Source of the DNA: Acidisoma silvae | GTDB lineage: Bacteria > Pseudomonadota > Alphaproteobacteria > Acetobacterales > Acetobacteraceae | Assembly (NCBI RefSeq): GCF_020618775.1 | Contig: NZ_JAESVB010000017.1 | Coordinates: 1 to 64,000 of the forward strand | Length of the DNA: 64,000 bases | Direction of reading: 5' to 3' | Shown: positions 16,995 through 25,561 of the stretch, piece by piece | How positions within the stretch are numbered: the stretch's first letter is position 1 | Layout of the letters: each line of letters begins with the position of its first letter | The notes under the pieces: generated by a model | Databases searched by the model: none | Told to the model about the DNA's origin: nothing | Seen by the model: only the letters and a program-made list of their open reading frames with translations | Made by a program: the position numbers and the translations under genes

Positions 16995-17743
16995 TGCTGG
17001 AGGCTGTGCTTGACCAATATGAAGGCCTTGCCGTCGCCGTCAGCGGCGGCGTTGACAGCATGACGCTGGCCCATGTGGCGCATCGGCGCTTGGCCGATGT
17101 CATCATGGTCCATGCTGTCTCGCCGGCGGTACCGGATCATGCGACCGCCAGGGTGCGCGCGCATGCGGCACGGGAAGGCTGGAACCTGATCGTGACCGGT
17201 GCGGGGGAGTTCGGCGATCCGCGCTATCGCCTGAATCCGGTTAACCGCTGCTACTTCTGCAAGACCAACCTTTATGCGCGGATCGCCCAGGTAACGGATA
17301 AGACGATCGCCTCAGGCGCCAATCTTGACGATCTCTCCGACTATCGGCCGGGCCTGACGGCTGCCGCCGAGCATGGGGTTGTGCATCCCTATGTTCTGGC
17401 TGGCATGAACAAGGTCGCCGTGCGGGCATTCGCACGCAGCTATGACTTGGCTGAGATCGCTGAACTTCCAGCTCAACCTTGCCTTTCCAGTCGCGTGGAA
17501 ACGGGCCTCGCGATCCGTGCCGAGGATCTGGCCTTCATCGATCGGATGGAACGCCTGCTGGCGGCGACGTCGCCCAAGACGGCAAATATTCGCTGTCGGA
17601 TCACCCACGCCGGCGTGGTGATCGAAGGCGATCCAGGTCTTGATGAAGCGGTAGCGAAGGCACTATGCCTGGACGAGGGGCGTTCCTACGGGGGCTTGCG
17701 TCCCTATAGGCGTGGCGCCGCTTTTTTGCATGAGGTGACATGA
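16994..17743 (+). CDS. larE: sulfur insertase for the Ni-pincer cofactor (LarE)
   Basis: A 249-residue PP-loop enzyme that adenylates the cofactor carboxylates and adds sulfur. The PP-loop SGGVDS is at residues 17-22. Three cysteines stand out: Cys87 and Cys90 in NRCYFCK, and Cys163 in AQPCLSSR, the position of the sacrificial cysteine (Cys176) of L. plantarum LarE. A CxxC plus a third Cys is the pattern of the [4Fe-4S] LarE type, which uses a cluster rather than destroying its own cysteine; assignment to that type is inference. It overlaps the larC stop by one base and larB by four. Confidence 0.92.
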   Translation: MLEAVLDQYEGLAVAVSGGVDSMTLAHVAHRRLADVIMVHAVSPAVPDHATARVRAHAAREGWNLIVTGAGEFGDPRYRLNPVNRCYFCKTNLYARIAQVTDKTIASGANLDDLSDYRPGLTAAAEHGVVHPYVLAGMNKVAVRAFARSYDLAEIAELPAQPCLSSRVETGLAIRAEDLAFIDRMERLLAATSPKTANIRCRITHAGVVIEGDPGLDEAVAKALCLDEGRSYGGLRPYRRGAAFLHEVT

Positions 17744-18393
17744 GTTTCGTTCTAGACTGGGAGCGTACTGGCCGCACGGGCGTGGCGGAGGCCGTATTGT
17801 GCGACAGCAAGCTGCCTGAACAGATCGCAGCCATTCTGGATCAGGCGATTGCCGACCGACGCCGCCTGTTGTTAACCCGATTGCGCCCGGATCAGTTTCA
17901 CGCGCTGCCCCATTCCTGCCGCTCTGGTCTCGATTTTGATCCGTCATCGCGTACCGCTATCCTCGGTGCGCCGAGGCCGGGTAGGGAGCCGAAGACAGGA
18001 GCGGTGATCGTCGCGGCCGGCACCTCCGATTTGGCGGTCGCGAGCGAAGCGGCAAGGACGCTCAGCTTTCACGGCTATGCGGCGCCGGTCATCGCCGATG
18101 TCGGGGTGGCAGGCCTGTGGCGGCTGATGGCGCGACTAGAGGAGATCCGGACCGCCCGAGTGGTGATTGCCATCGCTGGCATGGAGGGTGCCCTGTTTAG
18201 CGTGCTCGCGGGACTGGTGGAGGCACCAGTCATCGCCCTGCCTTCGTCTGTCGGTTATGGCGTGGCGGCGAATGGACAGGCAGCCCTTCATTCTGCCTTG
18301 GCGAGTTGTGCACCGGGGGTGTTGGCGGTCAACATCGACAATGGGTTCGGGGCAGCCGCGGCAGCGATCAAGATTTTGAACCTTTCAAGCTGA
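17740..18393 (+). CDS. larB: nicotinate dinucleotide carboxylase/hydrolase of the Ni-pincer pathway (LarB)
   Basis: A 217-residue LarB with a PurE-like C-terminal half: VIVAAGTSDLAVASEAARTL, then VVIAIAGMEGALFSVLAGLV, APVIALPSSVGYG and the Gly/Ala-rich end NIDNGFGAAAAAIKI. It makes pyridinium-3,5-biscarboxylate mononucleotide from nicotinic acid adenine dinucleotide, the first step of NPN synthesis. ATGA overlap with larE places all four lar genes in one transcript in the order A-C-E-B. No nickel or lactate transporter gene is attached. Confidence 0.92.
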   Translation: MSFVLDWERTGRTGVAEAVLCDSKLPEQIAAILDQAIADRRRLLLTRLRPDQFHALPHSCRSGLDFDPSSRTAILGAPRPGREPKTGAVIVAAGTSDLAVASEAARTLSFHGYAAPVIADVGVAGLWRLMARLEEIRTARVVIAIAGMEGALFSVLAGLVEAPVIALPSSVGYGVAANGQAALHSALASCAPGVLAVNIDNGFGAAAAAIKILNLSS

Positions 18394-18888
18394 TGTTTGC
18401 AGGCCGGACGCGCGCCTACGCTTATACGGTGCCTGCCATGGCAGCCTTCGACGCGAGCGATCCCTTGGCGGCCATGGTAGGAAGGTGGCTTTGGCATCCG
18501 CTTCCTTCTTCCAAGAGACGATGCCCACTGGAACAAGCGCCATCACTGCGTCGGAAAGGGAATTGACATCGACGATGCTGTTGCCACTGTTTTACGATCG
18601 AGGGGTCAGTAGCAGGAAACAACAGTGCCGAACGGATTTTGGAAAGCCAGAAAGCCGTTCGCGTAATCTTAAGCAGTTTAAGTGACGATGGTGATGTCTG
18701 CAGATGGTCTCATGATTGAATGCAAGACATTCCCGTAGCCATAACGTTTTCTTTTTCGGAATCTGTAAATATATCACAATTAATCAGGGACACGAGAAGA
18801 ATTATTACTATAAGTTATTAGAGAAATACAATAGAACGTTAAAAAACTCGACGTCTGAATTCAACGGTTGTTGTGTCGTTAAAAAATT
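18394..18888. other. gene-free gap, markedly AT-rich in its second half
   Basis: No gene was found. From about 18720 the composition falls to long A/T runs, unlike the GC-rich surroundings, continuing to the 3' end of the orphan protein gene at 18889. No clear hairpin with a T-run follows larB, so the lar terminator is not visible. The composition change suggests acquired DNA or a scar. Confidence 0.4.
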
Positions 18889-19284
18889 TCATAGTGTTTC
18901 TAGGTCTGTATCGAGCTCGTCAGGCCCAATGCTGTCCCAGTAGATTGTCTGGTTGAGAGCGTAGCGGAGGTCGTGAAAGCGAGAATCATCACTCCCGTGC
19001 TCGACGAACTTTCGAGACGAAATATCGTTGGATATGGGCGTTATATCGAATAAAAATCCCAGCTGATCGCGAACAACCGAATATGCGGTCAGTGAGAGTG
19101 CTTTATCGACGAGCCAACCTCGCACGGCAGTGGATCCTGGATGCGCAATAACCCACATATCGACGTTGCCATGCGGGTCATTGCGATGGGGCTTCCAATA
19201 GTTCAACGAAACAGGGCGATAGGGAACAGGAACGGCATCAACGAGCCGCCGCACAATCTCAGCCGCATATTCCGTCTGGTTCAC
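18889..19284 (-). CDS. hypothetical protein, 131 residues
   Basis: Not recognised. The frame starts with GTG, with GGGGAG nine bases upstream, so translation is credible. The protein is soluble, acidic toward its C-terminus and rich in aromatic residues (VSLNYWKPHRNDPHGN, NQTIYWDSIGPDELD), with no signal peptide or membrane segment. It stands alone between the AT-rich gap and the GntR gene, transcribed in reverse. Small orphan genes beside an AT-rich scar are often acquired; its function cannot be inferred. Confidence 0.55.
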   Translation of the reverse strand: MNQTEYAAEIVRRLVDAVPVPYRPVSLNYWKPHRNDPHGNVDMWVIAHPGSTAVRGWLVDKALSLTAYSVVRDQLGFLFDITPISNDISSRKFVEHGSDDSRFHDLRYALNQTIYWDSIGPDELDTDLETL

Positions 19285-19446
19285 TTTGGTATCTCCCCTT
19301 CTTGATCCTTTACGAACGGATCTTTTTTAACCGACGATCCATTGGAACAGGGACGCCTTGGATCGACTATGCTAACTTGAACTACTATCGTCTAGTAACT
19401 TTAGGCGTGTGCCGACGCCTTTGGATCGGTGGCGTCTTGTTCCGTG

Positions 19447-20187
19447 TCAGCGGGGATGCATCGACGCCAGTTTTCGATAGCGGTCGCGGCTTGCCAGAAG
19501 ATGTTCCCGTACACAGCGACGGGCAGACTCAACGTCGCCTTTTCTTACCGATTCAAAGAGAAGTCGATGCTCTTTCTGGACCTGACTGACATAGAAGCGC
19601 CGCTCATCTGGAGTTTCAAGGCCAAATCGAATGGTCTGCCGCGGAATGATGACGGGTCCAAGAAACTGTATGAACCGTTTAAAATAGGGATTCCCAGTCG
19701 CTGCCGATATCGCGCAATGAAAGTCGAGATCTTCTTTGACGGCAGATACCCCTTTCGCTATCGCCTCGTCGATTTTCTCCAAGGTCCGGTTAATCTCACA
19801 GAGATCGTTATCGGTGCGTCGCTCGGCCGCGAGCCCGGCGGCTTCGACTTCGACTGCCAAGCGTAGTTGAAGGACATTCTCAATTTCAACGAGCGACTGC
19901 ACTTCTTCGGTCACGATACGGAACGGGCGTGCCGCAGTGTGATCTGCCACAAAAACACCCGCGCCCTGGCGGCTTACGATAAGACCTTCTGTGCGGAGCG
20001 TTGCCATAGCTTCCCTGACAACGGTGCGGCTTACGCGATACTGCGCGATCAGTTCTTGCTCCGTCGGAAGTTTTTGGCCTGGCTGCAAACGTCCGCCACG
20101 GATGTCCTTCCCAATCCGCTCGGCAAGTTGCGCGGTGCGGGTGGGGGAGGGAGGGATCCGAAGGTCTTGAACCGGTAATTCAGGCAT
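19447..20187 (-). CDS. GntR family regulator, FadR/FCD subfamily
   Basis: A 246-residue regulator with an N-terminal winged HTH, DIRGGRLQPGQKLPTEQELI then YRVSRTVVREAMATLR (about residues 29-66), and a helical FCD ligand domain with metal-type residues in DLDFHCAISAATGNPYF and a later EHRLLFESV. FCD regulators usually bind sugar acids or related carboxylates. It lies 55 bases after the aldo/keto reductase gene in the same direction, so it is probably cotranscribed and autoregulated from the 21.3 kb promoter region, which holds an 18-bp palindrome. Confidence 0.9.
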   Translation of the reverse strand: MPELPVQDLRIPPSPTRTAQLAERIGKDIRGGRLQPGQKLPTEQELIAQYRVSRTVVREAMATLRTEGLIVSRQGAGVFVADHTAARPFRIVTEEVQSLVEIENVLQLRLAVEVEAAGLAAERRTDNDLCEINRTLEKIDEAIAKGVSAVKEDLDFHCAISAATGNPYFKRFIQFLGPVIIPRQTIRFGLETPDERRFYVSQVQKEHRLLFESVRKGDVESARRCVREHLLASRDRYRKLASMHPR

Positions 20188-20242
20188 AGTCCGTTCCTAG
20201 AGGTAACCCTTGTCTTCCGATTAGACCAGGAATTGTCAATAT

Positions 20243-21277
20243 TTATGCGCCAACCGGCACCCTGACGTCGATCAAACCTTCCGACTTGAGTTCCAGCCAG
20301 AAATCTAAAGGCACGGGATGGCGCACATAACGCGCATTCGCCGACAATTCTTCCACGGACCGGGCACCCGGAATGATACTGGCCACTACCGGATTCAGAA
20401 GCGGAAACTGTAAGGCGGCGGCCTGAAGCGGAATGCGATAGCGGTGGCAGACAGCTTCGATGGCCGCGACCTTCCGTTTGATCGCCTCGCTCGCAGGCCG
20501 ATAATCATATGTCGAGTCAGGGGTAGCGCCAGTTGCAAGAATCCCGGAATTGTAAGGGCCGCCGACGATCAGGCTAATGCCATTCTTTTCACAAAGCGGC
20601 AGAAGCCGATCCATCGAATCTTGATCGAGCAAGGTATATCGGCCTGCCAGAAGAAAGTAATCGAAGTCTCCGGCTTCAGCGAAATCGCATAGCATTTGCC
20701 ATTGATTGATGCCGACGCCTATTGCCTTAATAACGCCTTGCGAGCGGAGCTCAGCAAGTGTCGGAAACGCACCATCCATCGCCGCCTTGAAATGGCTTTT
20801 GCTAAATGGATCGATGCCAGCGCTAACATCGACGGCTTCATCAGGGTCATGGATCGCAAGCATATCGATATAAGAGGTTTTTAGCCGATTGAGGCTTTTT
20901 TCGATGCCACGCAGTACGGCGTCGCGCGTGTAGTCAAAATCGGCGCGCATGGCCGGCGGTTCGGCCCAAAGTTGCGGCTTGAGTTCAGCCTGCGGAATGG
21001 GCACCAGACTGTATCCGACCTTGGATGAGACAACAATTTCAGAGCGTTGCAGGTCATGAATGCCTTCTCCAAGGCGCGTTTCGCTTAGGCCGAAACCATA
21101 AACGGGCGCAGTGTCGAAGTAGCGTACGCCGACATCGATGGCCGTGCGAACAGTCGCCGTAACGTCCTTTGGGTCCATGGGGCGATACATGTTGCCGAAA
21201 GGGGTGCCACCCAACCCAAGTTCAGTCACATGGAGATCTGTCTTCCCGACCGCACGGGTAGCAAAGCGTTCGCTCAT
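20243..21277 (-). CDS. aldo/keto reductase, aldose 1-dehydrogenase / L-fucose dehydrogenase type
   Basis: A 344-residue AKR with the catalytic Asp-Tyr in RYFDTAPVYGFG, Lys in VVSSKVGYS and His in MLAIHDPDE. GVGINQ, LAGRYTLLDQ and YNSGILATG place it with D-threo-aldose 1-dehydrogenase, L-fucose dehydrogenase and pyridoxal 4-dehydrogenase, which oxidise C1 of free sugars to lactones. It is a paralogue of the protein at 33049-34059. It is divergent from the ABC2 operon and cotranscribed with the GntR gene, so it probably oxidises the sugar brought in by ABC2. Confidence 0.87.
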   Translation of the reverse strand: MSERFATRAVGKTDLHVTELGLGGTPFGNMYRPMDPKDVTATVRTAIDVGVRYFDTAPVYGFGLSETRLGEGIHDLQRSEIVVSSKVGYSLVPIPQAELKPQLWAEPPAMRADFDYTRDAVLRGIEKSLNRLKTSYIDMLAIHDPDEAVDVSAGIDPFSKSHFKAAMDGAFPTLAELRSQGVIKAIGVGINQWQMLCDFAEAGDFDYFLLAGRYTLLDQDSMDRLLPLCEKNGISLIVGGPYNSGILATGATPDSTYDYRPASEAIKRKVAAIEAVCHRYRIPLQAAALQFPLLNPVVASIIPGARSVEELSANARYVRHPVPLDFWLELKSEGLIDVRVPVGA

Positions 21278-21328
21278 TTTTTCTTCTTTCGTCCCTCGCG
21301 GCCTTGCCAGCCGTCATCTAAATCAACA

Positions 21329-21360
21329 TTGACATAAAATTTGTCATATTACAATATGAC
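21329..21360. promoter_or_regulatory. promoter with overlapping 18-bp palindromic operator
   Basis: TTGACA at 21329-21334 is followed after 17 bases by CAATAT (21352-21357), a plausible sigma-70 promoter toward ABC2. Over the -10 lies GTCATATT-AC-AATATGAC (21343-21360), eight perfectly paired bases each side of a two-base centre, the form bound by GntR/FadR dimers. It sits midway between the divergent reductase and ABC2 genes. The likely ligand-responsive repressor is the GntR protein at 19447-20187; this link is inferred. Confidence 0.55.
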
Positions 21361-21432
21361 CGGATTACAGGGGCGGGTGGCGTCGTCAGCGCCAATTCTG
21401 ACTCCAAAGAAAAAAAGAAACGGGAGGCTCGG

Positions 21433-22503
21433 ATGGATCGAGACGATGATCTTGGCATCGGCCAGGCAATGATGAGGGATATGGGCCGGCGATCGGCTGC
21501 ACGCATCTTGGCGGCGGCGGGCGTGGGCGCGATCGGTGTCGCTGGCGCCGCCGATAAGGCGCTCGCGCAGTCGGGGCCTTATCCTGGTCTGCCCAAGAAG
21601 CCCTTCAAATTCGTCTTTGTATGTCATGTAACGTTGGATCAGTTCTTTGTTCCCGCCCAATATGGCATTCAGGACGCTTGCGCGGCCTTTGGGTGCCGTT
21701 ATCAATGGACGGGTTCTCAGAACAATGTCGTCTCTGAGATGGTCAATGCGATGGAAACGGCCATCGACGAAAAGGCTGACGGAATCGCGGTATGCCTCGT
21801 TGACCCGACAGCGTTTGACGCCGCGACAGCACGCGCGGTTGCGGCCGGTATTCCGGTCGTCGCGTTCAATGCCGACGTGCCTAGAGGAAGCCCCAATAAG
21901 CGCCTGTCCTATATCGGCCAGCCTCTTTTTGCTGCTGGGTATAATATCGCACAGAAGTGGCTGAAAATGGTGCCCAAGGGCAGTCACGTGATGCTGTCCA
22001 TTGGGATGCCCGGTTCATTGAACGAGCAGCCGCGACTTGACGGTTATATCCAGTGCATCAAGGACAACGGCAATCCAGTTACTTACGATGTCATCAATAC
22101 TGGCGTCGACGCCGCAACCGAAATCTCGCGTATCGGAAGCTATGTGCTGAGCCACAAGAACGTCGCCGGCATCTTCACCACGGGCGGCTCTGACACCTAC
22201 GCTGCCGGCTTCGTTTCAGCGCAATATGGCCTGGCCAAGAAAGGTGTGATTGTTGCAGGCTTTGATCTGTTCCCACAAACCCTCGGCTATATCAAATCCG
22301 GGGACATGACCTTCACGACCGATCAGCAATCCTATCTGCAGGGATTCCTGCCGGTGCAACAAATGTACATGTGGAAGCTGTCGCAGGGATTAGTGGGCAC
22401 CGCCGACACCAATACCAGCGAAGCCTATGTGACCAAAGACAATATCGATCAGTATTTGGGCAAGTCGCGCTTCGAAGGGACGGCGCGCGCGGAACCCGTC
22501 TGA
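21433..22503 (+). CDS. sugar ABC transporter substrate-binding protein (ABC2)
   Basis: A 356-residue periplasmic binding protein type 1. The long N-terminus has a twin Arg (MGRRSAARIL) and a hydrophobic Ala/Gly stretch ending in ALAQ, so export, perhaps by Tat, is expected. Ligand-domain features are FVCHVTLDQFFVPAQYGI, VVAFNADVP, FTTGGSDTYAAGF and AGFDLFPQTL. The ATG is supported by GGGAGG six bases ahead. It opens the forward run ABC2-kdgD-udh, which points to a hexuronate or related acid as ligand. Confidence 0.9.
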   Translation: MDRDDDLGIGQAMMRDMGRRSAARILAAAGVGAIGVAGAADKALAQSGPYPGLPKKPFKFVFVCHVTLDQFFVPAQYGIQDACAAFGCRYQWTGSQNNVVSEMVNAMETAIDEKADGIAVCLVDPTAFDAATARAVAAGIPVVAFNADVPRGSPNKRLSYIGQPLFAAGYNIAQKWLKMVPKGSHVMLSIGMPGSLNEQPRLDGYIQCIKDNGNPVTYDVINTGVDAATEISRIGSYVLSHKNVAGIFTTGGSDTYAAGFVSAQYGLAKKGVIVAGFDLFPQTLGYIKSGDMTFTTDQQSYLQGFLPVQQMYMWKLSQGLVGTADTNTSEAYVTKDNIDQYLGKSRFEGTARAEPV

Positions 22504-22606
22504 AATCGGGCCTGACGTCTTTTGCTCTGCCGGAAATTTAGTCGAGGCGGGGCCGGACGGTCGCTCGATCAAAAGAAATCACGGTGATGATTAGGAAACG
22601 AGGACC

Positions 22607-23707
22607 GTGGGCATAGTGTCGAATATAAAAAATAATCCCGGCCGCTTGATGAGTGGGAATGGTAAGCGTAGCGTCGGTTTTCATACGCCGACGACGCCTG
22701 TCGAGAAGATTCTGGCATTACTATCCCGATACCGGGAGGCCAGCATTCTCGTAGTGGCCATTCTTCTCGTTATCTATTTCCAGATCGGAAGCGACGGTCA
22801 ATTTCTGACATCACAGTTTTTGAGTGTTGTTCTCCGTGATACCGGACGACTTGGCCTGATTGCGATCGCCGAAGTGATGTTGATGATTACGGGCGAGATT
22901 GATCTGTCGGTCAGCAGCGTATTTTCCTTCGCCCCTTATGCCATGGTGCTAATGGCCAATTCGCTCGGTGTACCACTGGTCCTGGCGGCTATCATCAGCC
23001 TCGTCATGGGCGTGTTGGTGGGTGTTCTCAATGGTGTGGTTACGGTGCGGTTTCGCGTTCCATCCCTTATCACGACGGTTGGAACACTGTTTTTGTTTCA
23101 GGGACTTGTGGTTTGGATCAACGATAGCCAGCCGATTGTGGCGCCCATTCAAGAGCCGTTTAACGCGTTTTTTGGGCAGAATCTGTTTCAGCCGAACGAC
23201 TCACTATTGTCCTGGCATAGCGTGACGGCCTTCACGCCCTTTCTCTGGACTTTGGCCGCTGTCGTCATCATTGCCCTGGTTTTGAACAGGACCACATTCG
23301 GCCTGCATACCATTGCGACTGGCAGCAATATCGTGGGCGCCAGAGAAATTGGCGTCAGAACTGACCGCATCAAAATCTACAACTTCATGCTCGCAGGCGG
23401 ACTTGCGGCTTTCGCCGGCATCATCAACACAGTTCAGTTTTCATCAGCTGACCCCCAAGCAGGAAGCCCGTTTCTGACCCTGCAAGCGATCGCGGCGGCG
23501 GTTATCGGCGGCACATCCCTGCTTGGCGGCTCGGGCACTGTTGTCGGCGCGCTCATCGGCGCCTTTGTCGTGGCAACGCTCAATAACGGTCTTGTCATGG
23601 TGGGCGCTCAGGCAACGGTCTCCGATATCTATCTCGGTGCCGCGATCCTGGGGGCGATGATCCTCAATGTTCAAGTCAACCGGCTACGCGCGCGGAGGCG
23701 GATCTAA
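22607..23707 (+). CDS. sugar ABC transporter permease (ABC2)
   Basis: A 366-residue RbsC/FrcC-type permease: MITGEIDLSVSSVFSFAPY near residue 93, EIGVRTDRIKIYNFMLAGG in the coupling loop and VIGGTSLLGGSGTVVGALIG near the end. The start is GTG. It overlaps the ATPase start by one base (TAATG-type junction), so the two are translationally coupled. The gap of 103 bases after the binding-protein gene holds only a weak, interrupted inverted repeat. Confidence 0.9.
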   Translation: MGIVSNIKNNPGRLMSGNGKRSVGFHTPTTPVEKILALLSRYREASILVVAILLVIYFQIGSDGQFLTSQFLSVVLRDTGRLGLIAIAEVMLMITGEIDLSVSSVFSFAPYAMVLMANSLGVPLVLAAIISLVMGVLVGVLNGVVTVRFRVPSLITTVGTLFLFQGLVVWINDSQPIVAPIQEPFNAFFGQNLFQPNDSLLSWHSVTAFTPFLWTLAAVVIIALVLNRTTFGLHTIATGSNIVGAREIGVRTDRIKIYNFMLAGGLAAFAGIINTVQFSSADPQAGSPFLTLQAIAAAVIGGTSLLGGSGTVVGALIGAFVVATLNNGLVMVGAQATVSDIYLGAAILGAMILNVQVNRLRARRRI

Positions 23708-24537
23708 TGCTGCACAACACCATTTCACCGCCGCTGAGCAATGATGCGCCGGTCGTGCTTGAAATGTCGCATGTCAGCAAAAGCTTTGGCGCGGTGACGG
23801 CGTTGGTCGACGTCAGCGTCAAGCTTCGCAAGGGCGAGGTGCTGGCGCTGGTGGGTGACAATGGGGCCGGAAAATCGACCCTCATCAAAGTACTGTCCGG
23901 ATACCACAAGCCTGATGCCGGAACGATTACGTCCAAAGGCAGGCCTGTTCGTTTCCAATCGCCGCGTGATGCAAGGGCCGAAGGAATTGAGACGGTCTAT
24001 CAGGATCTGGCATTGATCGGAGATCTGAGCATCTACCACAATATGTTCATCGGCCGCGAATATCACAAGCGTGTCCTTGGGATGCGGATGCTCGACAATG
24101 ACAGAATGCGCGGTATGGCGGAAGAATACCTGAGCACCCTCGGCATCAATATTCCCAACGTCAACAGCACGGTTGATCGCCTCTCGGGCGGTCAGCGCCA
24201 ATGCGTCGCGGTGGCGCGGTCGATCTATTCATCGCCGAGTGTGCTTATTCTGGATGAGCCGCTGGCCGCCCTCGGCGTGCGCGAAAGCGCCCATGTACTC
24301 GGGCTGGTTCAAAAGCTAAGGCGCGAGAGAGAGGTTTCGATCATCCTTATCGTCCACAACTACAGCCAAATCTTCGAAGTGTGCGACCGCATCAACTTCC
24401 TGCATTCGGGTGAGATTGTCTTGGACGCAGCGACCTCGGATATCACCGAGGAGGAATTGACGCGGACTGTCAAATCCGGCCTCGGCCGGCTTCTGCGCCC
24501 GGAGGAACGAGCGGTCCCGATGGCGGCCACGCCATGA
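23707..24537 (+). CDS. single-domain sugar ABC ATPase, FrcA-like (ABC2)
   Basis: A 276-residue ATPase with one nucleotide domain, unlike the ~500-residue double-domain ATPases of ABC1, 4, 5 and 6. Walker A is GDNGAGKST, the signature LSGGQRQCVAVAR, Walker B VLILDEPLAALG, and the switch His is in IVHNYSQIF. This is the arrangement of the rhizobial fructose transporter FrcBCA, so the active complex probably has two copies. The next gene, kdgD, starts 61 bases on. Confidence 0.9.
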   Translation: MLHNTISPPLSNDAPVVLEMSHVSKSFGAVTALVDVSVKLRKGEVLALVGDNGAGKSTLIKVLSGYHKPDAGTITSKGRPVRFQSPRDARAEGIETVYQDLALIGDLSIYHNMFIGREYHKRVLGMRMLDNDRMRGMAEEYLSTLGINIPNVNSTVDRLSGGQRQCVAVARSIYSSPSVLILDEPLAALGVRESAHVLGLVQKLRREREVSIILIVHNYSQIFEVCDRINFLHSGEIVLDAATSDITEEELTRTVKSGLGRLLRPEERAVPMAATP

Positions 24538-24598
24538 ACGCCTCTGCGTTCGACAATCATTCCGGCGTCTCGACAACAGTCTGCAAAACGGCAGACAC

Positions 24599-25537
24599 AT
24601 GGAGTTCGGATCTGTGACCTTTTCTCCGACCGAGTTGGCAACATGCGTGACAAGCGGGCTCCTGTCGTTTCCGGTGACCTATTTCGACGAGTCAGGTGCA
24701 TTTAACGAGGCCGGCTATCGCGATCATGTTGCGCGCCAGGGTGTTTCGGGAGCGGTAGCCTTGTTCGCGGCTGGCGGAACCGGTGAATTCTTCTCCCTCA
24801 CAGCCGATGAGTATAAGCGCGTCGTGCGTGCGGCGGCTGAGGAAGTGCCTGAGCGCATGCCGTTATTGGCCGGCGTCGGCTACGGCACAGCCATGGCGGT
24901 CGATATGGCTAAGGCCGCTGAAGCGGCAGGTGCCGACGGAATTCTGGTGCTGCCGCCTTATCTCGTCAATTCCGAACAGGAAGGGCTGCGCCGGCATCTG
25001 GAAGCCGTTTGCCGGGGCGTGGGGATTGGCGTCATCGCCTATAATCGTGACAACGCCGTCTATTCCGCCGAGACGCTTCTGGCGGTCGCAGAGCGCTGCC
25101 CTAATCTGATCGGCGTCAAAGACGGCGTGGGCACGACGGAGATGCTCGTTAATCTTCGCTATCGTCTCGAAGATCGCTTCATTTTTATCGGTGGCATGCC
25201 AACGGCGGAAGTCTATGCCAGTGCCACACCGAACGCGGGCATTTCGACTTACTCCTCAGCCATCTACAATTTCGCACCGGAAGCAGCACTTGCCTTTTTT
25301 GAGGCATGGCGCGCTGGCGAACACAGCATCGTCGATGAGCAGATGCGGCGTTTCTTTCTCCCGTACCTGGCTATCCGCAACCGGCGTGCGGGTTATGCGG
25401 TCTCCATCGTCAAGGCCGGCGTTCGCATTGGGGGCAGCCAATGCGGCGCAGTGCGGACCCCTTTGCTTGATCTGACGGTACAAGAGGAGAGATCCTTGAG
25501 GCAGCTGATGGAACAATGCGGCATGCCGGTCGGCTAG
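24599..25537 (+). CDS. kdgD: 5-dehydro-4-deoxyglucarate dehydratase
   Basis: A 312-residue member of the dihydrodipicolinate synthase fold. GLLSFPVTYFDESGAF, LFAAGGTGEFFSLT, GVIAYNRDNAVY, the Schiff-base Lys174 in IGVKDG and STYSSAIYNFAPE are diagnostic for EC 4.2.1.41, which converts 5-dehydro-4-deoxy-D-glucarate to 2,5-dioxopentanoate with loss of CO2 and water. This is a late step of the oxidative galacturonate/glucuronate and glucarate pathways. Uronate dehydrogenase is encoded next; the sugar-acid dehydratase between them is not nearby. Confidence 0.92.
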   Translation: MEFGSVTFSPTELATCVTSGLLSFPVTYFDESGAFNEAGYRDHVARQGVSGAVALFAAGGTGEFFSLTADEYKRVVRAAAEEVPERMPLLAGVGYGTAMAVDMAKAAEAAGADGILVLPPYLVNSEQEGLRRHLEAVCRGVGIGVIAYNRDNAVYSAETLLAVAERCPNLIGVKDGVGTTEMLVNLRYRLEDRFIFIGGMPTAEVYASATPNAGISTYSSAIYNFAPEAALAFFEAWRAGEHSIVDEQMRRFFLPYLAIRNRRAGYAVSIVKAGVRIGGSQCGAVRTPLLDLTVQEERSLRQLMEQCGMPVG

Positions 25538-25561
25538 CCTCACAGGTCGCGGGGAATGTGC

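Noticed and set aside
18433-18444. CTGCCATGGCAG palindrome after larB
   Set aside because: No loop and no T-run, so not a terminator; one 12-base palindrome is not strong evidence of an operator.
22518-22576. TCTTTTG/CAAAAGA repeat in the ABC2 binding-protein-permease gap
   Set aside because: Seven pairs across 45 bases with an interrupted interior; not comparable to the perfect repeats of ABC1, ABC3 and ABC6.
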